The position numbers were made by a program, and so were the translations under genes. The notes beneath the pieces were generated by a model. It was not told the origin of the DNA, made no database searches, and saw nothing but the letters and a program-made list of their open reading frames with translations. Source: G965267425 sp965267425 (GTDB lineage: Bacteria > Bacteroidota > Bacteroidia > Flavobacteriales_E > Vicingaceae). Taken from it: 64,000 nt of DNA. Positions 44,403-53,216 of this stretch are shown one piece after another (position 1 is the first letter of the stretch; each line of letters opens with the position of its first letter). The stretch spans positions 1,302,001 to 1,366,000 of the forward strand of contig OZ253959.1 in assembly GCA_965267425.1 (NCBI GenBank), read 5' to 3'.

Positions 44403-45091
44403 CAAAGATTTTAATGGTTTTCACAATTATATTTTTTGGATTTTTAAATACGCGAGCTCAAGAATTAACCGCGGAATTAAAATCTGTTTACAATACCTTT
44501 TTGGAAAGTGAAAAGTTTCAAACCAATGTGCAAGTAGATGTATTCGAAAAAATTGGCGATGAATTACCTGTGGAAACACGGAAGTTCAGCCTGAAAAAAG
44601 ATGGGATTCGTTCCTTTGTAGATATGGGGCAGCAAAAGGTTTTGGTAAACGAAAAAGGAGCTTTTATTGTGAATGAAGGAAGCCGCTCAATATATGTAAG
44701 TGAAGGAAAAGATGCTAAAAAATATGCACAAGTTGATATGACACAAGGCATGGATAGTATGATGCAAGAGATTGATTCTGTTGAATTTGCAGGAGAAAAT
44801 GAAGGAGTGAAATCTTATGTCCTTCATAAAAATAAGGGTTTGATTCCGCGCACAGAATTGGATATCAATACGAAGACCAATTCGTTTGTATTGATACGTT
44901 ACTTCTACAATACCGACATGATGGAAAGTTACAATATGGTGGAAATAAGATACCCTGGATGGACAAGTGACGTAACCTTTCCAGAAGGAACGTTTTCAGA
45001 ACAATCATTTGTGCAAAAGAGTAAAGGAAATTGGGAGGGTGTAGGTCCCTTTGCGACATTTCAGGTTGTATTGAATGAAGGAATGAAATAA
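44399..45091 (+). CDS. Predicted periplasmic LolA-like protein
   Basis: A 230-aa exported protein with signal peptide 1-20 (ends NTRAQ). The antiparallel-beta pattern and the alternation of short strands (GAFIVNEGSRSIYVSEG, SVEFAGENEGVKSYVL) resemble the LolA/LppX lipoprotein-carrier fold, but the match is by fold feel only. It overlaps the lipoprotein gene by 4 bp, so a lipoprotein/carrier pair is possible. Confidence 0.6.
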   Translation: MTKILMVFTIIFFGFLNTRAQELTAELKSVYNTFLESEKFQTNVQVDVFEKIGDELPVETRKFSLKKDGIRSFVDMGQQKVLVNEKGAFIVNEGSRSIYVSEGKDAKKYAQVDMTQGMDSMMQEIDSVEFAGENEGVKSYVLHKNKGLIPRTELDINTKTNSFVLIRYFYNTDMMESYNMVEIRYPGWTSDVTFPEGTFSEQSFVQKSKGNWEGVGPFATFQVVLNEGMK

Positions 45092-45247
45092 TTGTCATTT
45101 TAACAGGCGTGCATTCCATTTTACTTTCAATGAGGTAGGCCATTCAAGGGCTTTCCAACGGCAAAAATTCAAAATGGGTACTTTGACTTTTTGAACAATT
45201 CTGAATACCTAAAGTGTATTTGAATGACTTAATCACTTCCTTTGAAA

Positions 45248-45279
45248 TTGCTTTATTCCCGTGATTAATAGTATGTTTG
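45248..45279 (+). promoter_or_regulatory. Sigma-A promoter of the LRR-like T9SS gene
   Basis: TTG at 45248-45250, a 21-bp spacer and TATGTTTG at 45272-45279 (exact TAnnTTTG). It lies 23 nt upstream of the ATG at 45303 and shows that the earlier in-frame TTG at 45294 is not needed as a start. Confidence 0.6.
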
Positions 45280-45302
45280 TCATACATTAATCCTTGAATC
45301 CT

Positions 45303-46781
45303 ATGATTAAATCTTACTTTTTTAGTGCGCTTCTTTTTTCTTTCTCATTCGTTTCATTCGCCCAAACATTTACAGGCAGTGTTACTTTTAACAATCAAAA
45401 TGATGTGGTCACATTTGGCGCCAACGGATATACCGCCGTTACCGGAAATTTCTACGTAGACGGTGTTAAAATCACAGATTTATCTCCATTGAGTACCATC
45501 ACTTCCGTAGGAGGAAAAATGCGTATACAAGGAAACGATTCGCTCACCACATTAAATGGTTTGCACAACATCACCAGCGTAACAAGTGATTTAACCATTT
45601 CATGGAATTCGGGCATAACTTCCCTTGATGGACTGGATAATCTTACATCGGTAGGTGGACTCATGATAATTTCCAACAATCCGTCCATGACTTCCATATC
45701 AGCTTTGTCTAAACTCACCACCATTGGCAGTCTATTGACGATTGAAAATAATGACGCTTTACTTAACCTCACTGGCTTAGGAAGTTTATCCAATCTAGTA
45801 GCGGACCTGGCCATTCTTAAAAACGACCAATTGACAACATTGGCAGGGTTGAAGAATAATTCTTCCTATTATAAAATTTACATTGGTGAAAACAATGTTT
45901 TGACTTCGTTATCCGGATTTAGTGGCATAACGAGTGTCAATCAAAGTCTTGTGATTGAAGATAATCCAGCATTGACTTCCCTGAATGGTTTGGAAAATTT
46001 AACGGCAGTAGGGGTTAACCTTGAAATTAATGGAAACAATGCCTTAACATCCCTAGCTGAATTGGAAAATTTAAAAACCGTTGGTGGAGACCTGGGAATT
46101 CGTTCCAATGGAGCCCTCACCTCGTTAAACGGATTGGGTGAATTGAACATTGTGGGTAGTGATTTTTATTTCTGGACCAATTCAAATATCAAGAATATGG
46201 CAGGATTGGAAAATCTAACCAGCATTGGGAATGGACTATTTATTTCAGATAGTTATTTGATAACATTGACAGGGTTGAGCAGTCTAACTTCAGTCAATGG
46301 ATTATACATCACTGGCAATGATGATTTGGTTACACTGGAAGGATTGGAAGGGTTGTTGTCAGTAGGGGTAGAGTTTCATGTCAAAAGAAATGATAAACTA
46401 CGGGATTTTTGTCCGGTCAAAGGATTGTTTGAAGGCGGTAATTTTCAGGAAGCATACGCTGTAGAGGAAAACAAGTATAATCCAACATTGCAGGATTTCG
46501 TAAATGGAGATTGTGGATTATACGTGGGAATTAATGAATCTGACCAATTGAATGACGTTCGTTTGTTTCCAAATCCATTTATAGATGTCATTACTATCGA
46601 ACTGGAAGATGAAAGTCCAGTGGATGTTCGAATGTTTGATATTACGGGTAAAGTTGTATACCAACAGTCCAATATTCAATCGCCTGTGTTTACTGTTCAT
46701 TTGGAAGATTATTCAGGATTGCTTTTTGTTGAAATCAGCAATGAAAACGAACGACGTACATTTCGCCTGAGCTCAAAATAA
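45303..46781 (+). CDS. T9SS cargo protein with leucine-rich-repeat-like domain
   Basis: A 492-aa secreted protein. Signal peptide 1-21 (ends FVSFAQ) is followed by about fourteen repeats of roughly 23 residues of the type LTSLNGLENLTAVGVNLEINGN, resembling Receptor-L/leucine-rich repeats. The C-terminal 75 residues are a T9SS type A sorting domain (VRLFPNPFIDVITIE...GKVVYQQ...LLFVEISNENERRTFRL). It should pass the outer membrane through the type IX system and be surface-attached or released. Ligand unknown. Confidence 0.9.
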   Translation: MIKSYFFSALLFSFSFVSFAQTFTGSVTFNNQNDVVTFGANGYTAVTGNFYVDGVKITDLSPLSTITSVGGKMRIQGNDSLTTLNGLHNITSVTSDLTISWNSGITSLDGLDNLTSVGGLMIISNNPSMTSISALSKLTTIGSLLTIENNDALLNLTGLGSLSNLVADLAILKNDQLTTLAGLKNNSSYYKIYIGENNVLTSLSGFSGITSVNQSLVIEDNPALTSLNGLENLTAVGVNLEINGNNALTSLAELENLKTVGGDLGIRSNGALTSLNGLGELNIVGSDFYFWTNSNIKNMAGLENLTSIGNGLFISDSYLITLTGLSSLTSVNGLYITGNDDLVTLEGLEGLLSVGVEFHVKRNDKLRDFCPVKGLFEGGNFQEAYAVEENKYNPTLQDFVNGDCGLYVGINESDQLNDVRLFPNPFIDVITIELEDESPVDVRMFDITGKVVYQQSNIQSPVFTVHLEDYSGLLFVEISNENERRTFRLSSK

Positions 46782-46784
46782 AAC

Positions 46785-48959
46785 TTAGCGTTTCACAAAT
46801 TTAGCATGATGAATCCCCTCGGCTGAAATTACCGTGAGTACATGCATGCCAGGTAAGATATCCTCAAGGGAAATGCTTTCTTTATTGGTCAATTCGATAG
46901 TGACACTTTTTTCCAATTGTCCATTGAGACCATAAATCTCAACGCGTTGAATGTTGACATTTTCCCATTCAACAACCAATTGATCGGTTGCCGGATTGGG
47001 AAATACTTGTACGGGCTCAACTTCATCTATGTTTTCAACCGACAAGTATTCGAGAGCTTTTTGCACGGCAGCATGGGCGGTAACTTTGCCATGACCCCAT
47101 TCTACATTGCCGCTAGCTGGTAAAGTGCCTGTTTTGTCATCTTCGCGTGCAGTTTCCATCAATATATCTTTCACTTCTTGAGGGGTCAAATTGGGATTGG
47201 CTTGCAACATCAATGCAACCACTCCCGTGACTACCGGACTTGACATGGAAGTGCCGGAAAAGGCAGCAAAATGGTAGGTCCGTCCTTTGAAACTAACGGT
47301 AGCTTCGCTGGTGTAAGAAGCAGTGGTAAAGGAGGAAATTGACGAAACAATATTGACACCTGGAGCCGTTACGTCAGGTTTAATGCGTTCGTCAAGGGTT
47401 GGGCCCTTGCTGGAAAATGATCCAATGACTCCGGTGTGAATGGTACCGTTTGGAAGTCGCACTTCCGGAGCATGAGCACCCACGGTGATGATGTGTTCTG
47501 TACTTGCAGGATTGCCTGTGCCATACGCATTGTCTCCCACAATGCCTTGGCCACTGAATTGTTGGAAATCTTGTCCCCAATTGCCAGCGCCATTGTCCAA
47601 TTCCGTGACATTCCAGTAATGCACCTGGCCCGATGTTGCCGAAGAAACCAATATGACATTGTATGCCGTATTTTCATTGCGAATGCGCATGCGAATATGC
47701 GGTCGATTATTGAAGGCATAAACGGAATCGATGTTCAATTGGTAAAAAATGGTATCGCTGTTTACCACCAAATATGAATCGACCATATTGTTTATATCCG
47801 TGGTAAAGAAGTGAGGGCTGGAAGCCAATATTCCTGAATTGTCAAGGACTTCGAAGGCAGCCATAAAGGATTCATTGGGTTCTCCCCACATGGAGATACT
47901 TTGTCCCCACATATTGGCATGTGCACCATAGGGGAAAAATTGAATGCGTGAGCGTAAGGTGTCGTTTTGAAAATCATGTAAGATGTGAAAATCAGAATTG
48001 CCATTGTTGCCACCGCTGGTCACAATGACCACACCATTGTTAAAAAAGGATTCCAAAGCCTGGCTGAACAAAGAACTTCCATCCGGAGGTCCCAAATGAT
48101 ATAACCCCCAACTCATATTGACTACCAGGCGTTTCCCTTCATTGTCAGCATAATCGCTCATCCAGGAAATGGCATCAATGGAGGAGGCGGCGTCCAAATA
48201 AAATTGTGAAAAGAGGAATTCACTGCCATACGCCACACCCCGGTATTCCAATCCTGCACCACTGCCACCAGCAATGCCGGCTACATGTGAGCCATGTGTA
48301 GAGTAGTCGTAATAAACACTTGCTGTATCGGATTCCAGGGCCAACAAATCAAATTCTCCAACTATTTCAGTGCCGTAATTGAAACTACCAGGAGGGGTGC
48401 CGGCCGTTCGAAATTGATCCCAGGAAGCTAAAATTCTGGAATGGGTAAGGGTGGAGTCGAAAAACATGGGGTGGGTATAATCAAAACCCCAATCTTGTAC
48501 GCCAATGATGACGTCTTTTCCATCATATGGCATATCCAGATTGATGCCTAAGTGGACACTATCTGCACGGCAATCTTTGACCGCCCTGTCCAGATTAGGG
48601 ATGACTTTTGGACTCATTTGAATGTGGGTAATGTTTTCCAATTGATGAATGCTTTGCAGGTCATTTAAGGGAATTTTGAGAGTGATGATGTCATTAACTC
48701 TGGTGCCCACATAAAAATGCTCCGGTAGGTGGTTTGGATCAAAAGAAGGGTGGACTTTGCCAAAAGCAGAGACATAGGTTTGGCCTTTTATGTTGATGAG
48801 GGGGTACTTTTGAAACAACAGTTTTTCCTGTTCGGTAGAAATCTCTTTGGAAGTGATGGCAATTAATTCATGAATGATCTGCTGGCTTTGCGAAGGAATC
48901 ACAATTTGTGCTTGCGCCGTGGCAGATAATAGGAGGAAAAGTATAAAGCGGTATCTCAT
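46785..48959 (-). CDS. Subtilisin-like (S8) serine protease with T9SS sorting domain
   Basis: A 724-aa secreted protease. Signal peptide 1-17, propeptide to about 125, catalytic triad Asp156 (GVQDWGFD), His225 (THGSHVAG) and Ser571 (FSGTSMSSP), and between them large loops. The C-terminal domain (VFPNPATDQLVVEW...GLNGQLEKS...GMHVLTVISAEGIHHAKFVKR) is a T9SS type A sorting signal. It is convergent with the LRR-like gene (3 bp between stops). A degradative extracellular protease is the normal role; substrate unknown. Confidence 0.95.
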   Translation of the reverse strand: MRYRFILFLLLSATAQAQIVIPSQSQQIIHELIAITSKEISTEQEKLLFQKYPLINIKGQTYVSAFGKVHPSFDPNHLPEHFYVGTRVNDIITLKIPLNDLQSIHQLENITHIQMSPKVIPNLDRAVKDCRADSVHLGINLDMPYDGKDVIIGVQDWGFDYTHPMFFDSTLTHSRILASWDQFRTAGTPPGSFNYGTEIVGEFDLLALESDTASVYYDYSTHGSHVAGIAGGSGAGLEYRGVAYGSEFLFSQFYLDAASSIDAISWMSDYADNEGKRLVVNMSWGLYHLGPPDGSSLFSQALESFFNNGVVIVTSGGNNGNSDFHILHDFQNDTLRSRIQFFPYGAHANMWGQSISMWGEPNESFMAAFEVLDNSGILASSPHFFTTDINNMVDSYLVVNSDTIFYQLNIDSVYAFNNRPHIRMRIRNENTAYNVILVSSATSGQVHYWNVTELDNGAGNWGQDFQQFSGQGIVGDNAYGTGNPASTEHIITVGAHAPEVRLPNGTIHTGVIGSFSSKGPTLDERIKPDVTAPGVNIVSSISSFTTASYTSEATVSFKGRTYHFAAFSGTSMSSPVVTGVVALMLQANPNLTPQEVKDILMETAREDDKTGTLPASGNVEWGHGKVTAHAAVQKALEYLSVENIDEVEPVQVFPNPATDQLVVEWENVNIQRVEIYGLNGQLEKSVTIELTNKESISLEDILPGMHVLTVISAEGIHHAKFVKR

Positions 48960-48981
48960 AGAACGGTTTGAATATAAACAT

Positions 48982-48989
48982 CAAAGGTA
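48982..48989 (-). promoter_or_regulatory. -7 box of the S8 protease gene
   Basis: CAAAGGTA on the plus strand is the exact -7 box TACCTTTG on the minus strand, 22 nt upstream of the ATG. I see no clear -33 element. Confidence 0.4.
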
Positions 48990-49080
48990 CCGATATATCA
49001 GAAATGAAAATAGGTGCTGTAAATTGAAATTTCCTACAATCAAAAGTAAAATATTGGAAAATCAAATAGCAAATCTTCGG

Positions 49081-50070
49081 TTAATTGAACCAGGAGGCAA
49101 TCAATTGCTTATTGGTTTCATGAAAGGCAGCTTTGCGCTCTTCCCTGGCTTTTCTGCGTTGGCTGCTGGACATATCACTATACCCATCTGGTAATTCAGG
49201 AAGTCCATGTTTAGCCTTTTCAGTTTGTTGATTGTTTGGTGAAAGAGAGGTTAAAAAACGATTTCCAGTTAGGGATTCAATGTGTTCAATGCTGGTTACG
49301 TATTCATGCAGTTCTTTGTCTTTGGGCACCACATTGGGAATGACAAACGAAATGGTTTCCACACCGGTATTATTATCCGACTCGCGGATGACCACTTTAA
49401 ATAATGCATCGGGAACAGCGGTTCTTACTTCTTTTTGTTGGCCCAACCAAACCGCAGGGTCTTTGTCAAAAAATACCGGTCCACATACTACCCACACACT
49501 GCCGTGTTTGTCAGCCCAATCCGTGCAATTTTTTTCCAAGTCTTTCCAGATGCCATTGTTTTGCCATTGCAATTGGGGTACAGCATTCACCATGGTGCAC
49601 GTATTCCAGGCGGCATCGCAACTGATTCTTGCAGCGGTGGCAAACGGACACATGTGTCCACGAACGTACCGGTAATCGGTGCTCACTGTGGGTAAGTCTC
49701 GGGTTCCAGAAACTTTGTAGGTGGCATCTTTGGGTGCCACATCATGTCGGTGTAGGGAGGAGTCTGAAACCCATGGATTGGGTCGTTTACAACCCGATTG
49801 GCTGCTGCCTTGTTTGATTTCAAAGGCTACCCATTCCGGAATGCCCCAGATGTCTGAAAATCCATCTCCATCATTATCATCTTCGCCATCAAAGGAGCAT
49901 TCAAATGCGGCAAATTGATAACCAATGTCCATGGGTTGGGTTTTCCATTTGTTATGTTCAAAAGAGGGATTGAGCACAATGTCTTTGTAACCTTTGTCAG
50001 GAGCTTGTTGCGCCATTTGGATAATAGGAATCAGCAGCAACGCTGCTATTAGATGAATGGTCGACTTCAT
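49081..50070 (-). CDS. Secreted DNA/RNA non-specific endonuclease (NUC family)
   Basis: A 329-aa exported nuclease. Signal peptide 1-20. The active-site block is VRGHMCPFA with His139 (canonical DRGH; the first residue here is Val). It is followed by NAVPQLQWQNNGIWKDLE with the N-x8-N metal-binding pattern. Near the N-terminus the motif DDNDGDGFSDIWG looks like a calcium-binding DxDxDG loop. No T9SS sorting domain is seen, so it is probably periplasmic or Sec-exported and released another way. Six or more cysteines suggest disulfides. Confidence 0.9.
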   Translation of the reverse strand: MKSTIHLIAALLLIPIIQMAQQAPDKGYKDIVLNPSFEHNKWKTQPMDIGYQFAAFECSFDGEDDNDGDGFSDIWGIPEWVAFEIKQGSSQSGCKRPNPWVSDSSLHRHDVAPKDATYKVSGTRDLPTVSTDYRYVRGHMCPFATAARISCDAAWNTCTMVNAVPQLQWQNNGIWKDLEKNCTDWADKHGSVWVVCGPVFFDKDPAVWLGQQKEVRTAVPDALFKVVIRESDNNTGVETISFVIPNVVPKDKELHEYVTSIEHIESLTGNRFLTSLSPNNQQTEKAKHGLPELPDGYSDMSSSQRRKAREERKAAFHETNKQLIASWFN

Positions 50071-50182
50071 AGGTAAGATAGATTGTTGGCATAAATATCA
50101 GGTAATCAATGTTCAATTCCAATACCATAGTTTGGGTATTTTGATGTGTTGGACTGTGAATAGTACCATGGATTCAACCTAA

Positions 50183-50247
50183 ACCCGATGGCTGCGGAAA
50201 GCCTGCCGCAGGCAGCTTGGAGCGAACAGCGGGAGCTTCGCTAACAG
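50183..50247. repeat. GC-rich REP-like element
   Basis: A 65-bp GC-rich island in AT-rich DNA. It contains the near-perfect palindrome GCCTGCCGCAGGC (50201-50213) followed by GGAGCGAACAGCGGGAGCTT. No coding frame is visible. It resembles short dispersed elements seen in Bacteroidota intergenic regions, but no other copy was found in this window. Confidence 0.4.
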
Positions 50248-50302
50248 GTGCAGTGAATGTTTCGTTCATATAAATTATATTTAACCTGTTAATCACGTAA
50301 AT

Positions 50303-50686
50303 ATGAATGGAGAGGAAATCATTGGTGTGTATGTTCCAAAATCGGGGGACGGTTGGGTGTTGATGAAAACAAATAAACACTTGTATTCATTTCGATTGGG
50401 GGGATACAAAATTGAAAACCTGGATACGAATTTGAACAATTATGAGATGCTTGATTGTCCATTTGATGGAAGATCCATACTAAACGTTTATTCGGATGAT
50501 GAATGGGTATACGTGTTAGCGGAAGGGGATGCAATAATTGTTTCCGGTTGGACATCCATAGATTCTTAGGGTGAAACTGCATTGGGGATTCAGTTTAAAT
50601 ATCGCAGTGAATATGAACCTGATTTTTTTGATGATGATTTCTATTCTCTTATCACTGCTTCCGATGGATTTTCAGAAAGTACTTAA
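50303..50686 (+). pseudogene. Small gene interrupted by in-frame amber codon
   Basis: The open frame begins MNGEEIIGVYVPKSGDG and runs 88 codons to TAG at 50567-50569. The same frame continues without shift as GETALGIQFKYRSEYEPDFF and ends at TAA 50684-50686, 127 codons in all. Both halves look coding: no shadow frame and protein-like composition. It is probably a gene inactivated by one nonsense mutation, or the amber is read through. The 88-aa piece may still be made. No known family. Confidence 0.55.
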
Positions 50687-50790
50687 TTGATTGGTGTATT
50701 TAAACGCTATAGAATCACGTTTTTACAATTTGATAGAATGATGTACCTTGTAAGTGGCTAGCAAGTTTTTTTCAATTAATATGGATTAAG

Positions 50791-52158
50791 ATGAGATGTA
50801 AAATTGCACTATTGCTCTTCCTATTCGGCGCATATTTCCAGTTTTCGGTATCTGCCCAATCCAGCAATTATTATTTGGATTTTGACGGAGCATTCGACTA
50901 TGTGGATTTGGGAACAGTTGTTGGAGGTGAAGTACGAACCATAGAATTATGGTTTAATTCGGATGTGGACATAAATTCCAGTCTTGCTACCGCTAAATCT
51001 TTGATTATCAGAGATAATCCTTTTCAATCTCATGAATTTGGTCTGACCTTTGCCCAAATGGGATGGGCCAATGCCGGAGCATTGCGGTTTTATGTAACAG
51101 ATGCCACAGGTTCTAATCAGTTCAACTTGTATTCCAATGCAACCAACTGGACTAAAAATACGTGGTATCATGTGGCTGTTGTCATTGATTCGATCAATGG
51201 GGCTAACATGTATATTGATGGTGTTCAACAATTAGATAATGAGCCTTTATTGACCTCAAAAATGGCTTCAAGTACTTCAAAAACCATGTTGGGCTGTTGG
51301 GGAGTGTCATATATCCGATATTTTGATGGACAAATGGAAGATGTACGACTTTCTAAGCAGGCGATGTACACCTCAAATTTTACACCACCTTGCTTACATC
51401 TCGAATCAGATGTTTCTACGAAAGGGTTATGGAATTTTAATGCCGGTTCAGGCATCATCGCAACAGATTCTAGTCAATCGAATATTGACGGAGTTGTATA
51501 TGGCGCGAGCTGGGTGTTTGACACATCATGTTTTACTGCACCCAAATGTTCTTATGTTGATTCTTTGGACATGGATGGTTGTCAGGGCGTTTATTTGCCC
51601 AGTGGAAGGTATGTCATGTTTAGCGGAAGTTACCTGGATACAGCACATCTTTCTTCGGGTTGTACGCAAGTACATTATGTAAATGCACAAATAACCACAC
51701 CAAATACACAAGTGATTCAATCAGTAAATAAGCTGACGGCAGTTGCATCCACGGGTTCATTTCAATGGTTGGATTGCGACAATGGATATTCCATTATTCT
51801 TGGAGAGACGGGCAATGTATTTCTGGCGTCCAGTTTAGGGAGTTATGCGTTAGAAGTAAATGTCAATGGGTGCAGAGATACATCGGATTGTCAATTGATT
51901 TCGGTGTTGGGAATACCCAATTCGAATCAAAATGTTGAATGGAATATATTTCCAAATCCTGCTGTTGATCAATTGTTCATAGATCATCCTTTTCAACGTA
52001 TTCATCAAATGCAAGTGGTTGATATGTCTGGCAAGATATTTTTGACCTCGAACGAAAATCAACGTGTGATTTCTTTGGAAACCATACCAGTAGGTATGTT
52101 TATGATTCAATTGACAACAGAAGAATCAGTCTTTTCCAAAAAGTTTATCAAGCAATAA
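50791..52158 (+). CDS. T9SS cargo protein with LamG (concanavalin-like) domain
   Basis: A 455-aa secreted protein. Signal peptide 1-22 (ends VSAQS). A LamG-type jelly-roll domain lies at about residues 25-215 (YYLDFDGAFDYVDLG, RTIELWFN, NTWYHVAVVIDSINGANMYIDG, QMEDVRLSKQAM). A cysteine-rich middle region and a C-terminal T9SS type A domain (WNIFPNPAVDQLFID...MFMIQLTTEESVFSKKFIKQ) follow. It probably binds carbohydrate or protein on the outside of the cell. Confidence 0.9.
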   Translation: MRCKIALLLFLFGAYFQFSVSAQSSNYYLDFDGAFDYVDLGTVVGGEVRTIELWFNSDVDINSSLATAKSLIIRDNPFQSHEFGLTFAQMGWANAGALRFYVTDATGSNQFNLYSNATNWTKNTWYHVAVVIDSINGANMYIDGVQQLDNEPLLTSKMASSTSKTMLGCWGVSYIRYFDGQMEDVRLSKQAMYTSNFTPPCLHLESDVSTKGLWNFNAGSGIIATDSSQSNIDGVVYGASWVFDTSCFTAPKCSYVDSLDMDGCQGVYLPSGRYVMFSGSYLDTAHLSSGCTQVHYVNAQITTPNTQVIQSVNKLTAVASTGSFQWLDCDNGYSIILGETGNVFLASSLGSYALEVNVNGCRDTSDCQLISVLGIPNSNQNVEWNIFPNPAVDQLFIDHPFQRIHQMQVVDMSGKIFLTSNENQRVISLETIPVGMFMIQLTTEESVFSKKFIKQ

Positions 52159-52200
52159 TTCGGGGTTTCCTTTCAGTAGAAAATATTCGAAGAGACCTGG

Positions 52201-53112
52201 TTAACATCCTGGACGACCATAAATCAATTCGAATGTTTGTTCCACCTTTTCACCTTTTTCATTTTGGGCTGGAATCCATGTAGACATTTGTTGGGTTAAC
52301 TTCACCATCTTTTTGTCAATTTGTTGATAGTTGGATTGGTGGGTTATGACTATATCTTTTGCCTTACCGTTTTTGGCAATGGTAAACTTTACTACCAGTG
52401 TAGAAAATTCAGTTCCAGCTGTCAGAAAATCTTCACTCATGTTGGATTCGAAGTAGGAGATGAGTGCTTTTTGTCCTTGCGGATAGTTGGCCTGTGTTGC
52501 CGGCACTACTGTGAATTCTAAATTCATCCGTTTTTGGAGTTGTTCCCCGGTTGGACCTTCGAGTTGTTGGTAATTAATAACCATTTCAAAATGACCACCC
52601 AGATTCATTTGATGAAGCAATTGTTTTTGTTCTTGATTTAAGGTTTCATCTTGGCTCATGATGGATTTACCGGCGCTTTCTTGGTATGATTTTATCCAAA
52701 GTGATGTAAGCTCATACGATTTATGCCATTCTTTGGGATAATTGGCGATTAAATCGTCAATGGACTTGGCTTGCCGAAGTTGTTGTTTGGTAGCGTACAC
52801 ACGATAGATTTGAATCCATTCTTTGTCCTGTTTTACCCAGTGAGATGGAATATTGTCTTCTACCTTGTCTTGTGGTCTGATCAACAAATTACGGCGATCT
52901 ACCCCCAAAAGCTTGTACTGGTGCACATGTACCATGAATCTTTTGTTTGGGCCGGTGTTGGGTTTGATCACTTTTGTAACAAAGGGCTCATTGGCACCCC
53001 AACCAGCATTGGTTATGTAGGTATGTTGTGTAGATGGTTGGTTTAAAAATCCATAAGACATGGAAATGATAAGTAGGGCAATAAAACCTATTGATACTTT
53101 TTTGGAAAACAT
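52201..53112 (-). CDS. Exported protein with TonB C-terminal-like domain
   Basis: A 303-aa protein with an N-terminal hydrophobic anchor or signal (VSIGFIALLIISMSYGFL). The C-terminal 60 residues (FTIAKNGKAKDIVITHQSNYQQIDKKMVKLTQQMSTWIPAQNEKG) match the TonB_C fold, including the WIPA strand. The middle is a charged helical region. It is not a classical TonB because the proline-rich linker is missing. Its promoter region carries four TTTACA repeats next to the gene of a membrane-bound OmpR-type regulator, so it is likely a target of that regulator. Confidence 0.75.
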   Translation of the reverse strand: MFSKKVSIGFIALLIISMSYGFLNQPSTQHTYITNAGWGANEPFVTKVIKPNTGPNKRFMVHVHQYKLLGVDRRNLLIRPQDKVEDNIPSHWVKQDKEWIQIYRVYATKQQLRQAKSIDDLIANYPKEWHKSYELTSLWIKSYQESAGKSIMSQDETLNQEQKQLLHQMNLGGHFEMVINYQQLEGPTGEQLQKRMNLEFTVVPATQANYPQGQKALISYFESNMSEDFLTAGTEFSTLVVKFTIAKNGKAKDIVITHQSNYQQIDKKMVKLTQQMSTWIPAQNEKGEKVEQTFELIYGRPGC

Positions 53113-53135
53113 AACTTCGATTTTTTGATGTACTT

Positions 53136-53143
53136 CAAATCTA
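53136..53143 (-). promoter_or_regulatory. -7 box of the TonB_C-domain gene
   Basis: CAAATCTA on the plus strand is the exact -7 box TAGATTTG on the minus strand, 23 nt upstream of the ATG. There is no good -33 at normal distance; instead the TTTACA repeats start 20 bp upstream, where an activator would be expected to replace it. Confidence 0.55.
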
Positions 53144-53163
53144 AGTGGCTTGTATTCATTAAG

Positions 53164-53202
53164 TTGTAAACAATAGGTAAAATGATGTAAACGGAATGTA
53201 AA
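53164..53202 (-). promoter_or_regulatory. Four TTTACA direct repeats, OmpR-type binding array
   Basis: On the minus strand TTTACAT (53196-53202), TTTACAT (53185-53191), TTTACCT (53175-53181) and TTTACAA (53164-53170). The spacing is 11, 10 and 11 bp, one DNA turn each, as for OmpR/PhoB-family tandem sites. The array lies between the stop of the regulator gene and the -7 box of the TonB_C gene. Confidence 0.65.
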
Positions 53203-53216
53203 GATTTGAACTTGGA

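Noticed and set aside
45452..45814. 120-codon minus-strand ORF inside the LRR-like gene
   Set aside because: Repetitive coding DNA leaves long antisense frames; no protein features.
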